A stretch of DNA of 64,000 nucleotides from Marinibaculum sp040216765 (GTDB taxonomy: Bacteria > Pseudomonadota > Alphaproteobacteria > Ferrovibrionales > Ferrovibrionaceae), in the NCBI GenBank assembly GCA_040216765.1, contig JAVJON010000032.1:62001-126000 (forward strand), written 5' to 3'. This document shows positions 53,649 through 62,127 of the stretch, piece by piece; the stretch's first letter is position 1; each line of letters opens with the position of its first letter. The notes beneath the pieces are model-generated. The model was not told the DNA's origin. It searched no databases and worked only from the letters and a program-made list of their open reading frames with translations. Position numbers and translations under genes: made by a program.

Positions 53649-54738
53649 GCCGATGATTGCCTGGATTGCCGTGGCGCTGGCCGGCATCGCACTGCTGCTG
53701 GGCGGCGCGGCCCTTGCCCTGGCGCTCACGCGCATGGTGGTGCTGCGCCGCCAGGTGCGGCTTGCCATGGCCTCTGCCATCGAGGCGGCGGAACGGGCGG
53801 ACGAGGCCGCCGCGGCGGTGGAGCGCCTGTCGCCGGATGGCGGCAGCGACCTGGCCGCGGAACTGGAGGATGTGAAGCACCTGCTGGGCCAGCTGGCCCA
53901 GCGGATCCAGGAGGGCGCGGTTCGCCCCGGAGCCCCCCGTGGCGAGGGCCGGGCCGCGGCGCAGAGCATGACGGTGGCGGTGCAGGAGGCGGTGGAAGGC
54001 AACCGCGTCGACATCGTGCTGCAGCCGGTGGTGACCCTGCCGCAGCGCAACACCCGCTTCATGACGGCAAGCTGCCGGCTGCGGGATGCGAACGGCCAGG
54101 CACTGCCGGCCGACCAGGCCATGGCGATGGTGGCGCATCTGGGGCTGGGCCAGGAACTCGACAACCAGTTGCTGTTCCGCTGCGTCCAGATGGTGCGGCG
54201 CATGAAGCGCAGGCCGCGCAAGGTCGGCCTGTTCTGCGGCCTGTCCGCGGCGAGCCTGGCGGATGCCGACTTCTTCGCGCAGTTCGCGGAATATCTGGAA
54301 GGCGATACCGAGCTGCCGGATTTCCTGGTCTTCGAACTGCCGGCTGCCGTGCTGGAACAGGCCGATGAGGCGATGCTGCAGCGCCTCTACCACCTGACCG
54401 AACTCGGCTTCCACCTGGGGGTCGCGCGGCTGGCGGATCCGCGGATGGACGCCGCGGAACTCGCACGTGCCGGCATCTCTTTCGCCCGCATCGATGTCGA
54501 CAGGCTGCTGCCGCCCGGTGCAACCGGCGACGCCGATGCCGGCGGGCCGACGGTCGCCGGCAGCCGCGCGGACCAGGACTGGCTGGACGCCTATATCGCC
54601 CTGCGGCGCGAGAACATCCTGCCGATCGCGGTGGGCGTGGAGGCCGAAGGCCAGGTACCGGCCCTGCTGGACCTGGAGATCAGCCTGGCCGAGGGGCCGC
54701 TGTTCGGCGCCGCCCAGGTCGCCGGCCTGGAGCCGTAG
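53641..54738 (+). CDS. Membrane-anchored degenerate EAL-domain protein, TipF-like
   Basis: This 365-residue protein has an N-terminal membrane helix (IAWIAVALAGIALLLGGAAL, about residues 6-25), a coiled-coil-like stretch to about 95, then an EAL-family domain. The opening VDIVLQPVVTLPQRNTRFMTASCRL aligns with EAL domains, but the metal-binding Glu of the EAL motif is replaced (TAS), so phosphodiesterase activity is unlikely. The layout recalls Caulobacter TipF, a c-di-GMP receptor for flagellar assembly. No flagellar gene is nearby. ATG 53641 overlaps the upstream stop; ATG 53653 is possible. Confidence 0.8.
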   Translation: MDEPMIAWIAVALAGIALLLGGAALALALTRMVVLRRQVRLAMASAIEAAERADEAAAAVERLSPDGGSDLAAELEDVKHLLGQLAQRIQEGAVRPGAPRGEGRAAAQSMTVAVQEAVEGNRVDIVLQPVVTLPQRNTRFMTASCRLRDANGQALPADQAMAMVAHLGLGQELDNQLLFRCVQMVRRMKRRPRKVGLFCGLSAASLADADFFAQFAEYLEGDTELPDFLVFELPAAVLEQADEAMLQRLYHLTELGFHLGVARLADPRMDAAELARAGISFARIDVDRLLPPGATGDADAGGPTVAGSRADQDWLDAYIALRRENILPIAVGVEAEGQVPALLDLEISLAEGPLFGAAQVAGLEP

Positions 54739-54754
54739 CGGAGGGGCCGGCTCG

Positions 54755-55453
54755 CTACTCCGCGGGCAGCTTGTCCAGCAGAAGCGCGCTGACCCGTTCG
54801 ATCTCGCCCTGGATGGCCGCCCGCGCGGCATTGCCGTCCCGCAATTCCAGCGCATTGATCAGGATCACCCGATACTTGCGGCCCTGTTCTGCGACTTGCG
54901 GCCATTCGTCGAGCAGCAGGTTGAAGTAGGGCGCAATCTTCAGCCAGAGGGACTCGATGATGCCCAGCAGGATCTCCGAATGGGCGGCACCGTAGACGGC
55001 GAAGCGGAACTTGTAGGTCTTGGCCAGATGGTCCGCCACCCGCGCCGACAGGTCGGGCATCCGGTAGATCGCATCGTACTCCTGGTCGATCCGGTGCAGC
55101 GCCTCGACCTCCGTGGCCGTGATCCCCGTGGCAGCCCATTGCGCCGCAGTGCCCTCGATATCCAGGCGGACCCGGCAGAGGTCGTTGAGGCGCGCCCTGC
55201 TCATCGCCGGCACGGCGACGGACCGGCTGGAGGTGAAATGCAGCGCACCGTCGGCGATCAACTGCTGGATGGCGCCGCGGACCGGCATCGTGCTGACGCC
55301 GAAGGTGGCGGCCAGATGGCGCATCGAGACGCTCTGCCCGGGTGCGAATTCGCCGCGCATCAGGGCCCGGGTGAGGCTGTGGTAGATCTGCGCCTGCAAC
55401 GTTCCCGTTTCTATCCGCTCCAGCGCGGGTGATATCTCGTTCTTCTCCGTCAC
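54755..55453 (-). CDS. GntR-family (FadR/FCD-type) transcriptional regulator
   Basis: The 232-residue regulator has an N-terminal winged helix (YHSLTRALMRGEFAPGQSVSMRHLAATFGVSTMPVRGAI) and a C-terminal helical FCD-like ligand domain with RVRLDIEGTAAQWAA, LHRIDQEYDAIYR and FRFAVYGAAHSEILL, where Asp and His residues often bind metal and a carboxylate ligand. GTG 55453 follows GGAGAAGAG. It is divergent from the ABC-aminotransferase-hydantoinase operon, and two TGTGA/TCACA palindromes in the 324-nt gap are its probable operators. Confidence 0.9.
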   Translation of the reverse strand: MTEKNEISPALERIETGTLQAQIYHSLTRALMRGEFAPGQSVSMRHLAATFGVSTMPVRGAIQQLIADGALHFTSSRSVAVPAMSRARLNDLCRVRLDIEGTAAQWAATGITATEVEALHRIDQEYDAIYRMPDLSARVADHLAKTYKFRFAVYGAAHSEILLGIIESLWLKIAPYFNLLLDEWPQVAEQGRKYRVILINALELRDGNAARAAIQGEIERVSALLLDKLPAE

Positions 55454-55495
55454 GGCTCTTCTCCAGCCAGCTTGGTGCCTGTCAAACTCAGTACG

Positions 55496-55507
55496 TGTGA
55501 TCTCACA
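55496..55507. promoter_or_regulatory. GntR operator-like palindrome, site A
   Basis: TGTGA-TC-TCACA lies 43 bp upstream of the GntR start and is flanked by GTAC on both sides (55491-55494 and 55513-55516). It shares GTGTGATC/CACATC with site B, differing by a 2-bp insertion at the centre. Confidence 0.55.
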
Positions 55508-55566
55508 TCACAGTACGGAGCAGTCGCTCAAGATGTTGTCGCCTGGCCGCGGCACTTGGTCAGAAT

Positions 55567-55599
55567 GTCATATTTATCCTGCAAAAACAAGTATATGAC
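55567..55599. promoter_or_regulatory. Spaced inverted repeat in the GntR/ABC control region
   Basis: GTCATAT (55567-55573) and ATATGAC (55593-55599) are perfect inverted arms with 19 nt between them, in the AT-rich middle of the divergent control region. They could be a second regulator's site or promoter elements. Confidence 0.4.
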
Positions 55600-55665
55600 C
55601 GGAATCACGCAGCTTCGCGAGGCCATTTCGAGGCGAGTGGCCTGATCCGATGATCGCATTGCCGA

Positions 55666-55694
55666 TTGACTCCAATCGAACATGTGTGATCACA
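55666..55694 (+). promoter_or_regulatory. Candidate ABC-operon promoter overlapped by GntR site B
   Basis: TTGACT (55666-55671) is a good -35 box. Seventeen bases on, the expected -10 position is occupied by ATCACA, part of the perfect palindrome TGTGATCACA (55685-55694), so a bound regulator would cover the -10 region. Transcription would run into the permease gene at 55778. Confidence 0.5.
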
Positions 55695-55777
55695 TCTCCT
55701 ATCGGGATATGCCGCACGGGATAGGAGAGCCCGGCGGGGCCGCACAGCGAGGCGGGTCAGCGACAAGGAGCAGGCAC

Positions 55778-56608
55778 ATGGCGGAAGACGCGGAAACGGC
55801 CGCTCCTGGACCCACGGGTTCCGCGCCGTCGTCCGCTACGGCACCGCTTTCGCGTTATCTCCTGCGGCTCTGCATCCCCGCCGTTCTGATCCTGGCCTGG
55901 ATCCTGGCGACCACGACCTTCCAGCTGTTTCCCAAGGCCCTGCTGCCGGCGCCCTGGGATGTCGTCCGTTCCGCGGTCCGGCTGATCGAGACCGGCGAAC
56001 TGCTGGAGCATGTGCTGGCCAGCCTGGAGCGGATTCTTTACGCCAACCTGCTGGCGCTCGGCCTGGGCGTGCCGCTTGGCCTGGCGATGGGCATGTCGCG
56101 CACCTTCGAGAACCTGCTGGGCGGCATGCTCAGCATCTTCCGGCCGATCCCGCCGCTTGCCTGGGTGCCGCTCGCGATCCTCTGGTTCGGCATCGGCACG
56201 CTCTCGATCGTCTTCATCACCTTCCTTGCGGCATTCTTCGCGGTCCTCCTGAACACGATCGCGGGCACCCGTGCCGTCGATCAGCGGCTGGTGCGGGCGG
56301 CGGCATCGCTTGGCGCAGGCCGTCGCAGGATCGTGCTGAACGTCGTGCTGCCAAGCGTGCTTCCCTACATCTTCACCGGCGCGCGGATCGCCGTCGGCGT
56401 GTCCTGGATGAGCATCGTCGCCGCAGAGCTGATCGCCGCCAGCAACGGCCTCGGCTACATGATCTCGTTCTATCGCGAGGTGCTGCGGACCGACGTTGTG
56501 ATCGTCGGGATGCTCACCATCGGCGTCATCGGGCTGATGATGGACCTCGGCAGCCGCTGGTTGGAAAACCGGCTGCTGCCGTGGCGCCAGCACGGGGGCG
56601 TGGCATGA
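55778..56608 (+). CDS. ABC transporter permease (SsuC/TauC-like)
   Basis: This 276-residue inner-membrane permease has about six helices, starting at YLLRLCIPAVLILAWILATT, and the cytoplasmic EAA loop RAAASLGAGRRRIVLNVVLPSVLPYI (about residues 176-201) that contacts the ATPase. It belongs to the nitrate/sulfonate/taurine/pyrimidine-precursor type (NitT/TauT family). AAGGAG precedes ATG 55778. It overlaps the ATPase gene by 4 bp and starts a six-gene run that includes an aminotransferase and hydantoinase-type enzymes, so the cargo is probably an organic nitrogen compound. Confidence 0.93.
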   Translation: MAEDAETAAPGPTGSAPSSATAPLSRYLLRLCIPAVLILAWILATTTFQLFPKALLPAPWDVVRSAVRLIETGELLEHVLASLERILYANLLALGLGVPLGLAMGMSRTFENLLGGMLSIFRPIPPLAWVPLAILWFGIGTLSIVFITFLAAFFAVLLNTIAGTRAVDQRLVRAAASLGAGRRRIVLNVVLPSVLPYIFTGARIAVGVSWMSIVAAELIAASNGLGYMISFYREVLRTDVVIVGMLTIGVIGLMMDLGSRWLENRLLPWRQHGGVA

Positions 56609-57408
56609 GCGCCGGCACCAAGATCTCCGTTCGCGGCGTCTCCAAGCTGTTCCGGACCGCCGGCGGCGAGGAGGTGCTGGCACTCGACCGCACCGACCTG
56701 GAGATCCGCAACGGCGAGTTCGTCAGCATCGTCGGGCCGAGCGGCTGCGGAAAATCCACCCTGCTCAACCTGATCGCGGGGTTCGAGCAACCGACCGACG
56801 GGCGTGTGGAGGTCGACGGGCGGCGCATTGAGCGGCCCGGCGCCGACCGCGGCGTGGTGTTCCAGAACTACGCGCTGTTTCCCTGGCTTTCGGTGGCCCA
56901 GAACATCGCGTTCGGGCCGCGCAGCATCGGTTGCACGCCGCGGGAGGTGCGCGAGCGGGTGGCGCGCTGCATCTCGCTGGTGAAGCTGGACGGCTTCGAC
57001 GCGAAATACCCGCATGAGCTTTCGGGCGGCATGAGCCAGCGATGCGCCCTTGCAAGATGCATCGCCAATGACCCGGACGTGATGCTGATGGACGAGCCGC
57101 TGGCGGCGCTGGATGCCTTCACCCGGGAAACGCTGCAGGACGAACTTCTGCGGATCTGGAGCGAGGCATCCCACCAGCGCAGCAAGACCGTCGTCTATGT
57201 GACCCATGCGATCGACGAGGCGCTGTTCCTGTCCGATCGGGTGGTGGTCATGCAGCCGCGGCCGGGCCGCGTCCTTGACATAGTCGACGTGCCGTTCGCC
57301 CGCCCGCGTGCGGGCGAGATGCGGCTGCAGCCGGACTTCCACGCCTTGCAGGCGAAAGTGTGGCGTCTGCTCAACCAGAAAACCGAAGAAGAACAGAGGA
57401 GGCAGTGA
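56605..57408 (+). CDS. ABC transporter ATP-binding protein (SsuB/TauB-like)
   Basis: The 267-residue ATPase has Walker A GPSGCGKST (about residues 42-50), Q-loop VVFQNYALFPW, signature LSGGMSQRCALARC and Walker B VMLMDEPLAALD, then the switch His in VTHAIDEA. These mark a NitT/TauT-type importer ATPase that powers the permease encoded just before it. ATG 56605 overlaps the permease stop (ATGA), and its own stop overlaps the next start (TGATG), so expression is tightly coupled. Confidence 0.95.
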   Translation: MSAGTKISVRGVSKLFRTAGGEEVLALDRTDLEIRNGEFVSIVGPSGCGKSTLLNLIAGFEQPTDGRVEVDGRRIERPGADRGVVFQNYALFPWLSVAQNIAFGPRSIGCTPREVRERVARCISLVKLDGFDAKYPHELSGGMSQRCALARCIANDPDVMLMDEPLAALDAFTRETLQDELLRIWSEASHQRSKTVVYVTHAIDEALFLSDRVVVMQPRPGRVLDIVDVPFARPRAGEMRLQPDFHALQAKVWRLLNQKTEEEQRRQ

Positions 57409-58658
57409 TGCTGAAGACGATCAGTGCAATCGTGCTGGCATCGGCGGTCGGGTTTGCGGCCGCCGCAGCCAGTGCGGACGACAAGCCGGTAGAGGTACGG
57501 ATCGGCTGGAACTCCTTCGCCGGCACCGCGCCGATCAGCGCCGTGATGCAGCGCGACAGGCTGTTCGAGAAGCATGCCAAGGCGATGGGTCATGACGTGG
57601 CCGCCGAATGGATCCGCTTCGTGGCGGGACCGCCGGCCAACGAGGCCATGGTGGCCGGGCGGCTGGACCTGGACTTCGACGTCGCCAGCGCCGCCTACGT
57701 CGCGCGCATCAAGCAGGGTGTCCCGGCGGTGATCATCGGCACCCAGGCGAGCCATCTGTCCAATGCGATCATGGTGCGGCCGGGCAGCGATATCGACGAG
57801 GTCGCGGACTTGCAGGGCAAGACCGTCGGGCTCTATGCCGCAACCAGCGCCCATTACACCCTGGCGGCGATCGTTAAGGAGCATCTGGGCAAGTCGCTGC
57901 GCGAGGCGGACATCAAGGTGGTCAACATGCCGCCGGCGGAATCGATCAAGCTGCCGGACGGCATCGATGCCGCGGTGATCTGGGTGCCGTTCCAGTTCAT
58001 CGGCCCGAAGATGGGGCTGTCGGAGCTGCTGATCGACGCCAATGGCGTCACCGGGCCAGCGCACAAGACGCCGGGAATCCGGGTGCCGGAGGTCGCGAAG
58101 GCCTGGGGCAATCCGGAGGGCTATTTTACCGATCGGCTGTATATCACGGCGCGGCGCGGCTTCGCCGAGGAGCATCCCGACCTGGTGGTGGCCTTCCTGC
58201 AGGCCCGCTGGGAAGCGCAGGACATCGTGGCGGCCGACCTGGATGCCGGCGTCGCGCTGGCAAACGAATGGTGGAAGCAGGATCCCGATGTCGCCCGGCT
58301 GGCCGCGGCGACCTATCCGGAGAACACCAACCTGCGCAACGCGCCGCTGCTGCTGGAGTTCGACGCCCTCTCGCTGATCAAGACCTCCGAGTTCTTCTAC
58401 GACCTGGGCACGATCGCCGAGCCGCTGAGTTGGGAGGAACTGCAGCCCGTGATCCTGGGCGGCGCGGACTTCCAGAAGCGCGTCTGGGAAAGCCGGGGCA
58501 GCAAGCCGGGCCTGGACCAGCTCCGCGCGGGCTTCAACGGCAGCGCTCCGGGCTGGTCGAGCATGGCGATCAATGGCGGCGAGCCGGTCTGGCGGTTCGG
58601 CGAGGTCGAGGGCTGGGGCAAGCGCCACTATGTCCCCGAGCCCTTCGCCACGAAGTGA
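57408..58658 (+). CDS. ABC transporter substrate-binding protein (NitT/TauT family)
   Basis: This 416-residue protein begins with a signal peptide (KTISAIVLASAVGFAAAAASA, cleavage near residue 23) and a mature domain VRIGWNSFAGTAPIS. NMT1/SsuA-like features include GRLDLDFDVASAAYVARIKQGV, DLQGKTVGLYAATSAHYTLAAI and KLPDGIDAAVIWVP. It would bind the substrate in the periplasm and deliver it to the permease. Its C-terminal 120 residues are longer than in typical family members. GAGGAGG precedes ATG 57408. The ligand is not readable from sequence; neighbouring enzymes suggest an amide or cyclic ureide. Confidence 0.9.
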   Translation: MLKTISAIVLASAVGFAAAAASADDKPVEVRIGWNSFAGTAPISAVMQRDRLFEKHAKAMGHDVAAEWIRFVAGPPANEAMVAGRLDLDFDVASAAYVARIKQGVPAVIIGTQASHLSNAIMVRPGSDIDEVADLQGKTVGLYAATSAHYTLAAIVKEHLGKSLREADIKVVNMPPAESIKLPDGIDAAVIWVPFQFIGPKMGLSELLIDANGVTGPAHKTPGIRVPEVAKAWGNPEGYFTDRLYITARRGFAEEHPDLVVAFLQARWEAQDIVAADLDAGVALANEWWKQDPDVARLAAATYPENTNLRNAPLLLEFDALSLIKTSEFFYDLGTIAEPLSWEELQPVILGGADFQKRVWESRGSKPGLDQLRAGFNGSAPGWSSMAINGGEPVWRFGEVEGWGKRHYVPEPFATK

Positions 58659-58678
58659 CATCAGCGCAGGGCATCGGC

Positions 58679-60019
58679 ATGGACAGCGGCAGCGACTTCA
58701 TCTTCCACCGCAAGATCGGACGGACCTACCCGGTCGCGGCCGGCGGCAGCGGCGCGGAGATCGTCGGCGAGGATGGACGGCAGTACCTGGACGCCGCCGG
58801 CGGGGTTTTCGTTGCCATTGTCGGGCATGGGGTCTCCGAGATCGCCGAGGCGATCTCGGAGCAGCTCCGCAGCCTCAACTTCGCCTATACCGGGGATTTC
58901 ACCACGTCGGCGGAACAGCGGCTGGCGGAAAAGCTCATCGCGATCGCGCCGCCGGGCTTCGCCAAGGTCTGGCTGACTACATCCGGGTCGACCGCCAACG
59001 AGGCGGCGCTGAAACTGGCGCGGCAATATCACCACCTGCGCGGCGCCAGCCAGAAATCGAAGATCGTGTCGCGCTGGCACAGCTATCACGGCAGCACGAT
59101 GGGGGCGCTGTCGATGAGCGGGGCGGTGCCGCGCCGGCAGCTCTACACGCCCTATCTGATCGATTTCCCGCATGTGGCCGCGCCGAACTGCTACCGCTGC
59201 CCGCTGGGCCGCAGCCCGGCCGACTGCGACACGGCATGTGCCGAGGAGATCGGCGCGACGATGCGCCTGCATGGCGCGGACTATATCTCCGCCTTCATCG
59301 TCGAGCCGGTCGCCGGCGGGCCGCTGGGCGCGCTGCCGACGACTCCGGCCTACCTGCAGGCGGCGCGTCGCTTCTGCGACGAGAACGACGCGCTGCTGAT
59401 CGTCGACGAGGTGGTCTCCGGGGTCGGCCGGACCGGCGACTGGTTCGGCGTGCAGGAAAGCGGCGTCGTGCCGGACATCATCACCCTGGGGAAGGGCCTG
59501 GGAGGCGGCTATACGCCGATCGGGGCCGTCCTGGTGCATGAGCGCGTCCATGCCGCGTTCGAGAGCAGCGGCACCCCGTTCCTGCACGGCGAGTCCTTCA
59601 CCGGGCATTCGACCATGGCGGCGGCGGGATATGCCACCTTGAGCTATATCGAGCGCCACGGCCTGCTGGGCCGGGTGCGCGAGATGGGCGAGCGGCTGGC
59701 GGGCCGCATGCAGGAACTCTCCAACCTGCCCATCGTCGGTGATGTCAGGGGGCGCGGCCTGCTGCAAGGCATCGAACTGGTGCGGGACCGCAGAAGCAAC
59801 GCGCCGTTCGCGCGCGCCGCCCAGGTCGCCGAACGTGTCGTGGCCGCGGCGGCGGAGCGCGGCGTCCTGCTGCTGGCGGGCAATGCCGGGGTGGACGGGG
59901 TCGACGGCGACACCGTCGTGGTCGCCCCGCCCTATATCGTCAGTGCGGAGCAGGTCGACCGCATCGTCGACACCCTCTCCGATGCGCTGCGCACCGTTCC
60001 GGCCGACAGCGAAGCATGA
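58679..60019 (+). CDS. Class III aminotransferase in the hydantoinase operon
   Basis: The 446-residue PLP enzyme has WLTTSGSTANEAALKLARQY (PLP phosphate site), SRWHSYHGSTMGALSMSG, the Cys-rich loop NCYRCPLGRSPADCDTAC, FIVEPVAGGPLGALPTTP, LLIVDEVVSGVGRTG and the catalytic Lys in ITLGKGLGGGYTPIGAV. It transfers an amino group from an omega-amino or other amine donor to a keto acid. AGGG lies 8 nt before ATG 58679. It is 20 nt after the binding-protein gene and overlaps hyuA, so it likely acts on the imported substrate or a product of the hydantoinase. Confidence 0.93.
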   Translation: MDSGSDFIFHRKIGRTYPVAAGGSGAEIVGEDGRQYLDAAGGVFVAIVGHGVSEIAEAISEQLRSLNFAYTGDFTTSAEQRLAEKLIAIAPPGFAKVWLTTSGSTANEAALKLARQYHHLRGASQKSKIVSRWHSYHGSTMGALSMSGAVPRRQLYTPYLIDFPHVAAPNCYRCPLGRSPADCDTACAEEIGATMRLHGADYISAFIVEPVAGGPLGALPTTPAYLQAARRFCDENDALLIVDEVVSGVGRTGDWFGVQESGVVPDIITLGKGLGGGYTPIGAVLVHERVHAAFESSGTPFLHGESFTGHSTMAAAGYATLSYIERHGLLGRVREMGERLAGRMQELSNLPIVGDVRGRGLLQGIELVRDRRSNAPFARAAQVAERVVAAAAERGVLLLAGNAGVDGVDGDTVVVAPPYIVSAEQVDRIVDTLSDALRTVPADSEA

Positions 60020-62127
60020 CCGGGGACGGGGACGTGATGCCGGCCGGCGACGGCGCCGGGCTGCGCATCGGGATCGATGTCGGTGGCACCTTCACCGACC
60101 TCGTCGCGATCGACGATGCCGGGGCGACCCATGTGTTCAAGACGTCCTCAACACCGTCCGATCCGGCCGAAGGCGTCCTGGCGGCGATCGACCAGGCAGC
60201 CGCCGCGCTCGCCGGATCTCGCGGGGCATTGCTGCGCCGCTGTCACAGCCTGATCCATGGCACCACGGTCGCCACCAACATCCTGCTGGAGCGCAAGGGG
60301 GCCAGGGTCGGCCTCCTGGCGACGGCCGGGTTCCGCGACAGCCTGGCGATCCGGCGCGGCCTGCGCGCCAATCCATGGGACCATCGCAGCCCGAACCCGG
60401 AAGTGCTGGTGCCGCGCTTCCTGCGGCTCGGCGTCGGCGGGCGGATCGATGCCGCCGGCCGGCAGGTCGAGGCGCTCGACGAAGAAGCTGTCATCGCGGC
60501 GGCGCAGGCGTTCGCGCGGCACGACGTGCAGGCCGTTGCGGTCTGCCTGTTCAACAGCTTCCTGGCGCCGCAGCACGAGGAGCGTGCGGCGGAACTGCTG
60601 GCGAAGCACTGGGGCGGCAGCTGGCTGTCGCTGTCCCACCAGGTCGCCCCGCTGATCGGGGAGTACGAGCGCAGCTCGACCACCGTCATCAACGCCTATG
60701 TAGGCCCGCATACCGTACGCTATCTCGAACGGCTGGACCGGGTGCTGAACCGCGACGGCCTGGCCCGCCCGATGCTGCTGATGCAGAGCAATGGCGGTGC
60801 GGTCTCCGTCCGGCAGGTCGCACAGGCGCCCTACAAGCTCCTGCTCTCCGGTCCGGCGGCCGCGGTCGGCGCATTGCGCCACCTGAGCCGGTCGATGGAC
60901 AGCCCGAACCTGATCTCGATGGAGATCGGCGGCACCAGCTGCGACGTCCTGCTGATGAGCGACGGGCAGGTGGCGCTCACCGACCAGGTGGAGATTTCCG
61001 ACTATCACCTGACGATGCCCTCGGTCGACATCCACACGATCGGCGCGGGCGGCGGCACGATTGCCGGGATCGACCGTGCCGGCATGCTGTTCGTCGGGCC
61101 GCAGGGAGCCGGCGCGGTGCCCGGCCCGGCGGCCTATGGCCGTGGCGGCACCGAGCCGACGGTCACGGACGCGCATCTCGTCCTGGGACGGCTGAAGTCG
61201 GGCGCCTATGGCGGCGGCGCGGTGACATTGGACCCCAGCCTTGCCGGTGCGGCCTTTGCCGAACGTCTCACCGGTCCGCTGGGGCTGGAGCTCGACGCGG
61301 CGGCGACCGGTGTGATCCGGATCCTCGACCAGAACCTGCTGCATGCGGTGCAGCGCATCAGCATCGAGCGCGGTGAGGATCCGAGCCGCTTCGTCCTGGT
61401 GGCCGCCGGCGGTGCCGGGCCGATGCACGGTGCCCGCATCGGCCGCCTGCTGGGCTGCCGCTCGGTGCTCGTGCCGCGCCTGTCCGGTGCGTTCTGCGCA
61501 TTCGGCATGCTGCATTCCGATGTCCGTCACGACTTCGTCCGGACCTATCTGGCGCAACTCGGGCAGCTGGACATCGGGGTCCTGGCGGATGCGTTCGGCA
61601 CGCTCGAGGAACAAGGGCGGAGCCTGCTTGCCGGGGAGGGGTTCGCCGGCGCGGCCGTCCGGATCCGGCGGGAGCTGTCGCTGCGCTATATCGGCCAGCA
61701 ATGGGATATTGCGGTGGACGTCACCGCCTTCGACCCGGCCGGGGAACCGGACCGCACCCGCGCCGATTTCGAGGCCCGGCATCTGCGCCTGTTCGGCCAT
61801 ATCCAGCCCGATGGCCCGGTCGAGGTCACGAGCCTCAGGGTTGTGGCCACCGGCATCCTGCCGGACGCCGTGCAGCGCCAGCCGGCGCCCTCCGGCGGCC
61901 CGCCAGTGCCAGCCGAGCATCGCGACTGCTACCTGGGCGAAGGCGGCTGGCAGCAGGTCCGGGTCTATGCCGGGGCGGCGCTTGAACCCGGCCACCGGCT
62001 CGACGGCCCGCTCATCGTCGAGGAGCAGACCACCACCATCGTGGTCGGGCCGGCGGATATCCTGGAGGTCGACCGCTTCGGCAATTACCTCATCCATCTC
62101 CCCGACGGCAGGACGGACCATGCTTGA
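60016..62127 (+). CDS. Hydantoinase/oxoprolinase subunit A (ATP-dependent)
   Basis: The 703-residue protein has the actin-like ATP motif RIGIDVGGTFTDLVAI (residues about 16-31), GTTVATNILLERKGARVGLLATAGF, LSGPAAAVGAL, EIGGTSCDVLLM and VAAGGAGPMHGARIG, all typical of HyuA/N-methylhydantoinase A. With subunit B it uses ATP to open a cyclic amide such as a hydantoin or 5-oxoproline, or carboxylates a ketone in the related acetone/acetophenone carboxylases. ATG 60016 overlaps the aminotransferase stop (ATGA). Subunit B overlaps its 3' end by 8 bp. Confidence 0.93.
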   Translation: MTGDGDVMPAGDGAGLRIGIDVGGTFTDLVAIDDAGATHVFKTSSTPSDPAEGVLAAIDQAAAALAGSRGALLRRCHSLIHGTTVATNILLERKGARVGLLATAGFRDSLAIRRGLRANPWDHRSPNPEVLVPRFLRLGVGGRIDAAGRQVEALDEEAVIAAAQAFARHDVQAVAVCLFNSFLAPQHEERAAELLAKHWGGSWLSLSHQVAPLIGEYERSSTTVINAYVGPHTVRYLERLDRVLNRDGLARPMLLMQSNGGAVSVRQVAQAPYKLLLSGPAAAVGALRHLSRSMDSPNLISMEIGGTSCDVLLMSDGQVALTDQVEISDYHLTMPSVDIHTIGAGGGTIAGIDRAGMLFVGPQGAGAVPGPAAYGRGGTEPTVTDAHLVLGRLKSGAYGGGAVTLDPSLAGAAFAERLTGPLGLELDAAATGVIRILDQNLLHAVQRISIERGEDPSRFVLVAAGGAGPMHGARIGRLLGCRSVLVPRLSGAFCAFGMLHSDVRHDFVRTYLAQLGQLDIGVLADAFGTLEEQGRSLLAGEGFAGAAVRIRRELSLRYIGQQWDIAVDVTAFDPAGEPDRTRADFEARHLRLFGHIQPDGPVEVTSLRVVATGILPDAVQRQPAPSGGPPVPAEHRDCYLGEGGWQQVRVYAGAALEPGHRLDGPLIVEEQTTTIVVGPADILEVDRFGNYLIHLPDGRTDHA

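Noticed and set aside
53641..54738. Active c-di-GMP phosphodiesterase
   Set aside because: The EAL motif Glu is not present, so catalytic metal binding is doubtful.
55496..55512. A CRP-type site (TGTGA-N7-TCACA)
   Set aside because: The spacing is 7 rather than 6, the sequence is shared with the perfect TGTGATCACA palindrome at 55685, and a GntR gene is adjacent, so a GntR operator is simpler.
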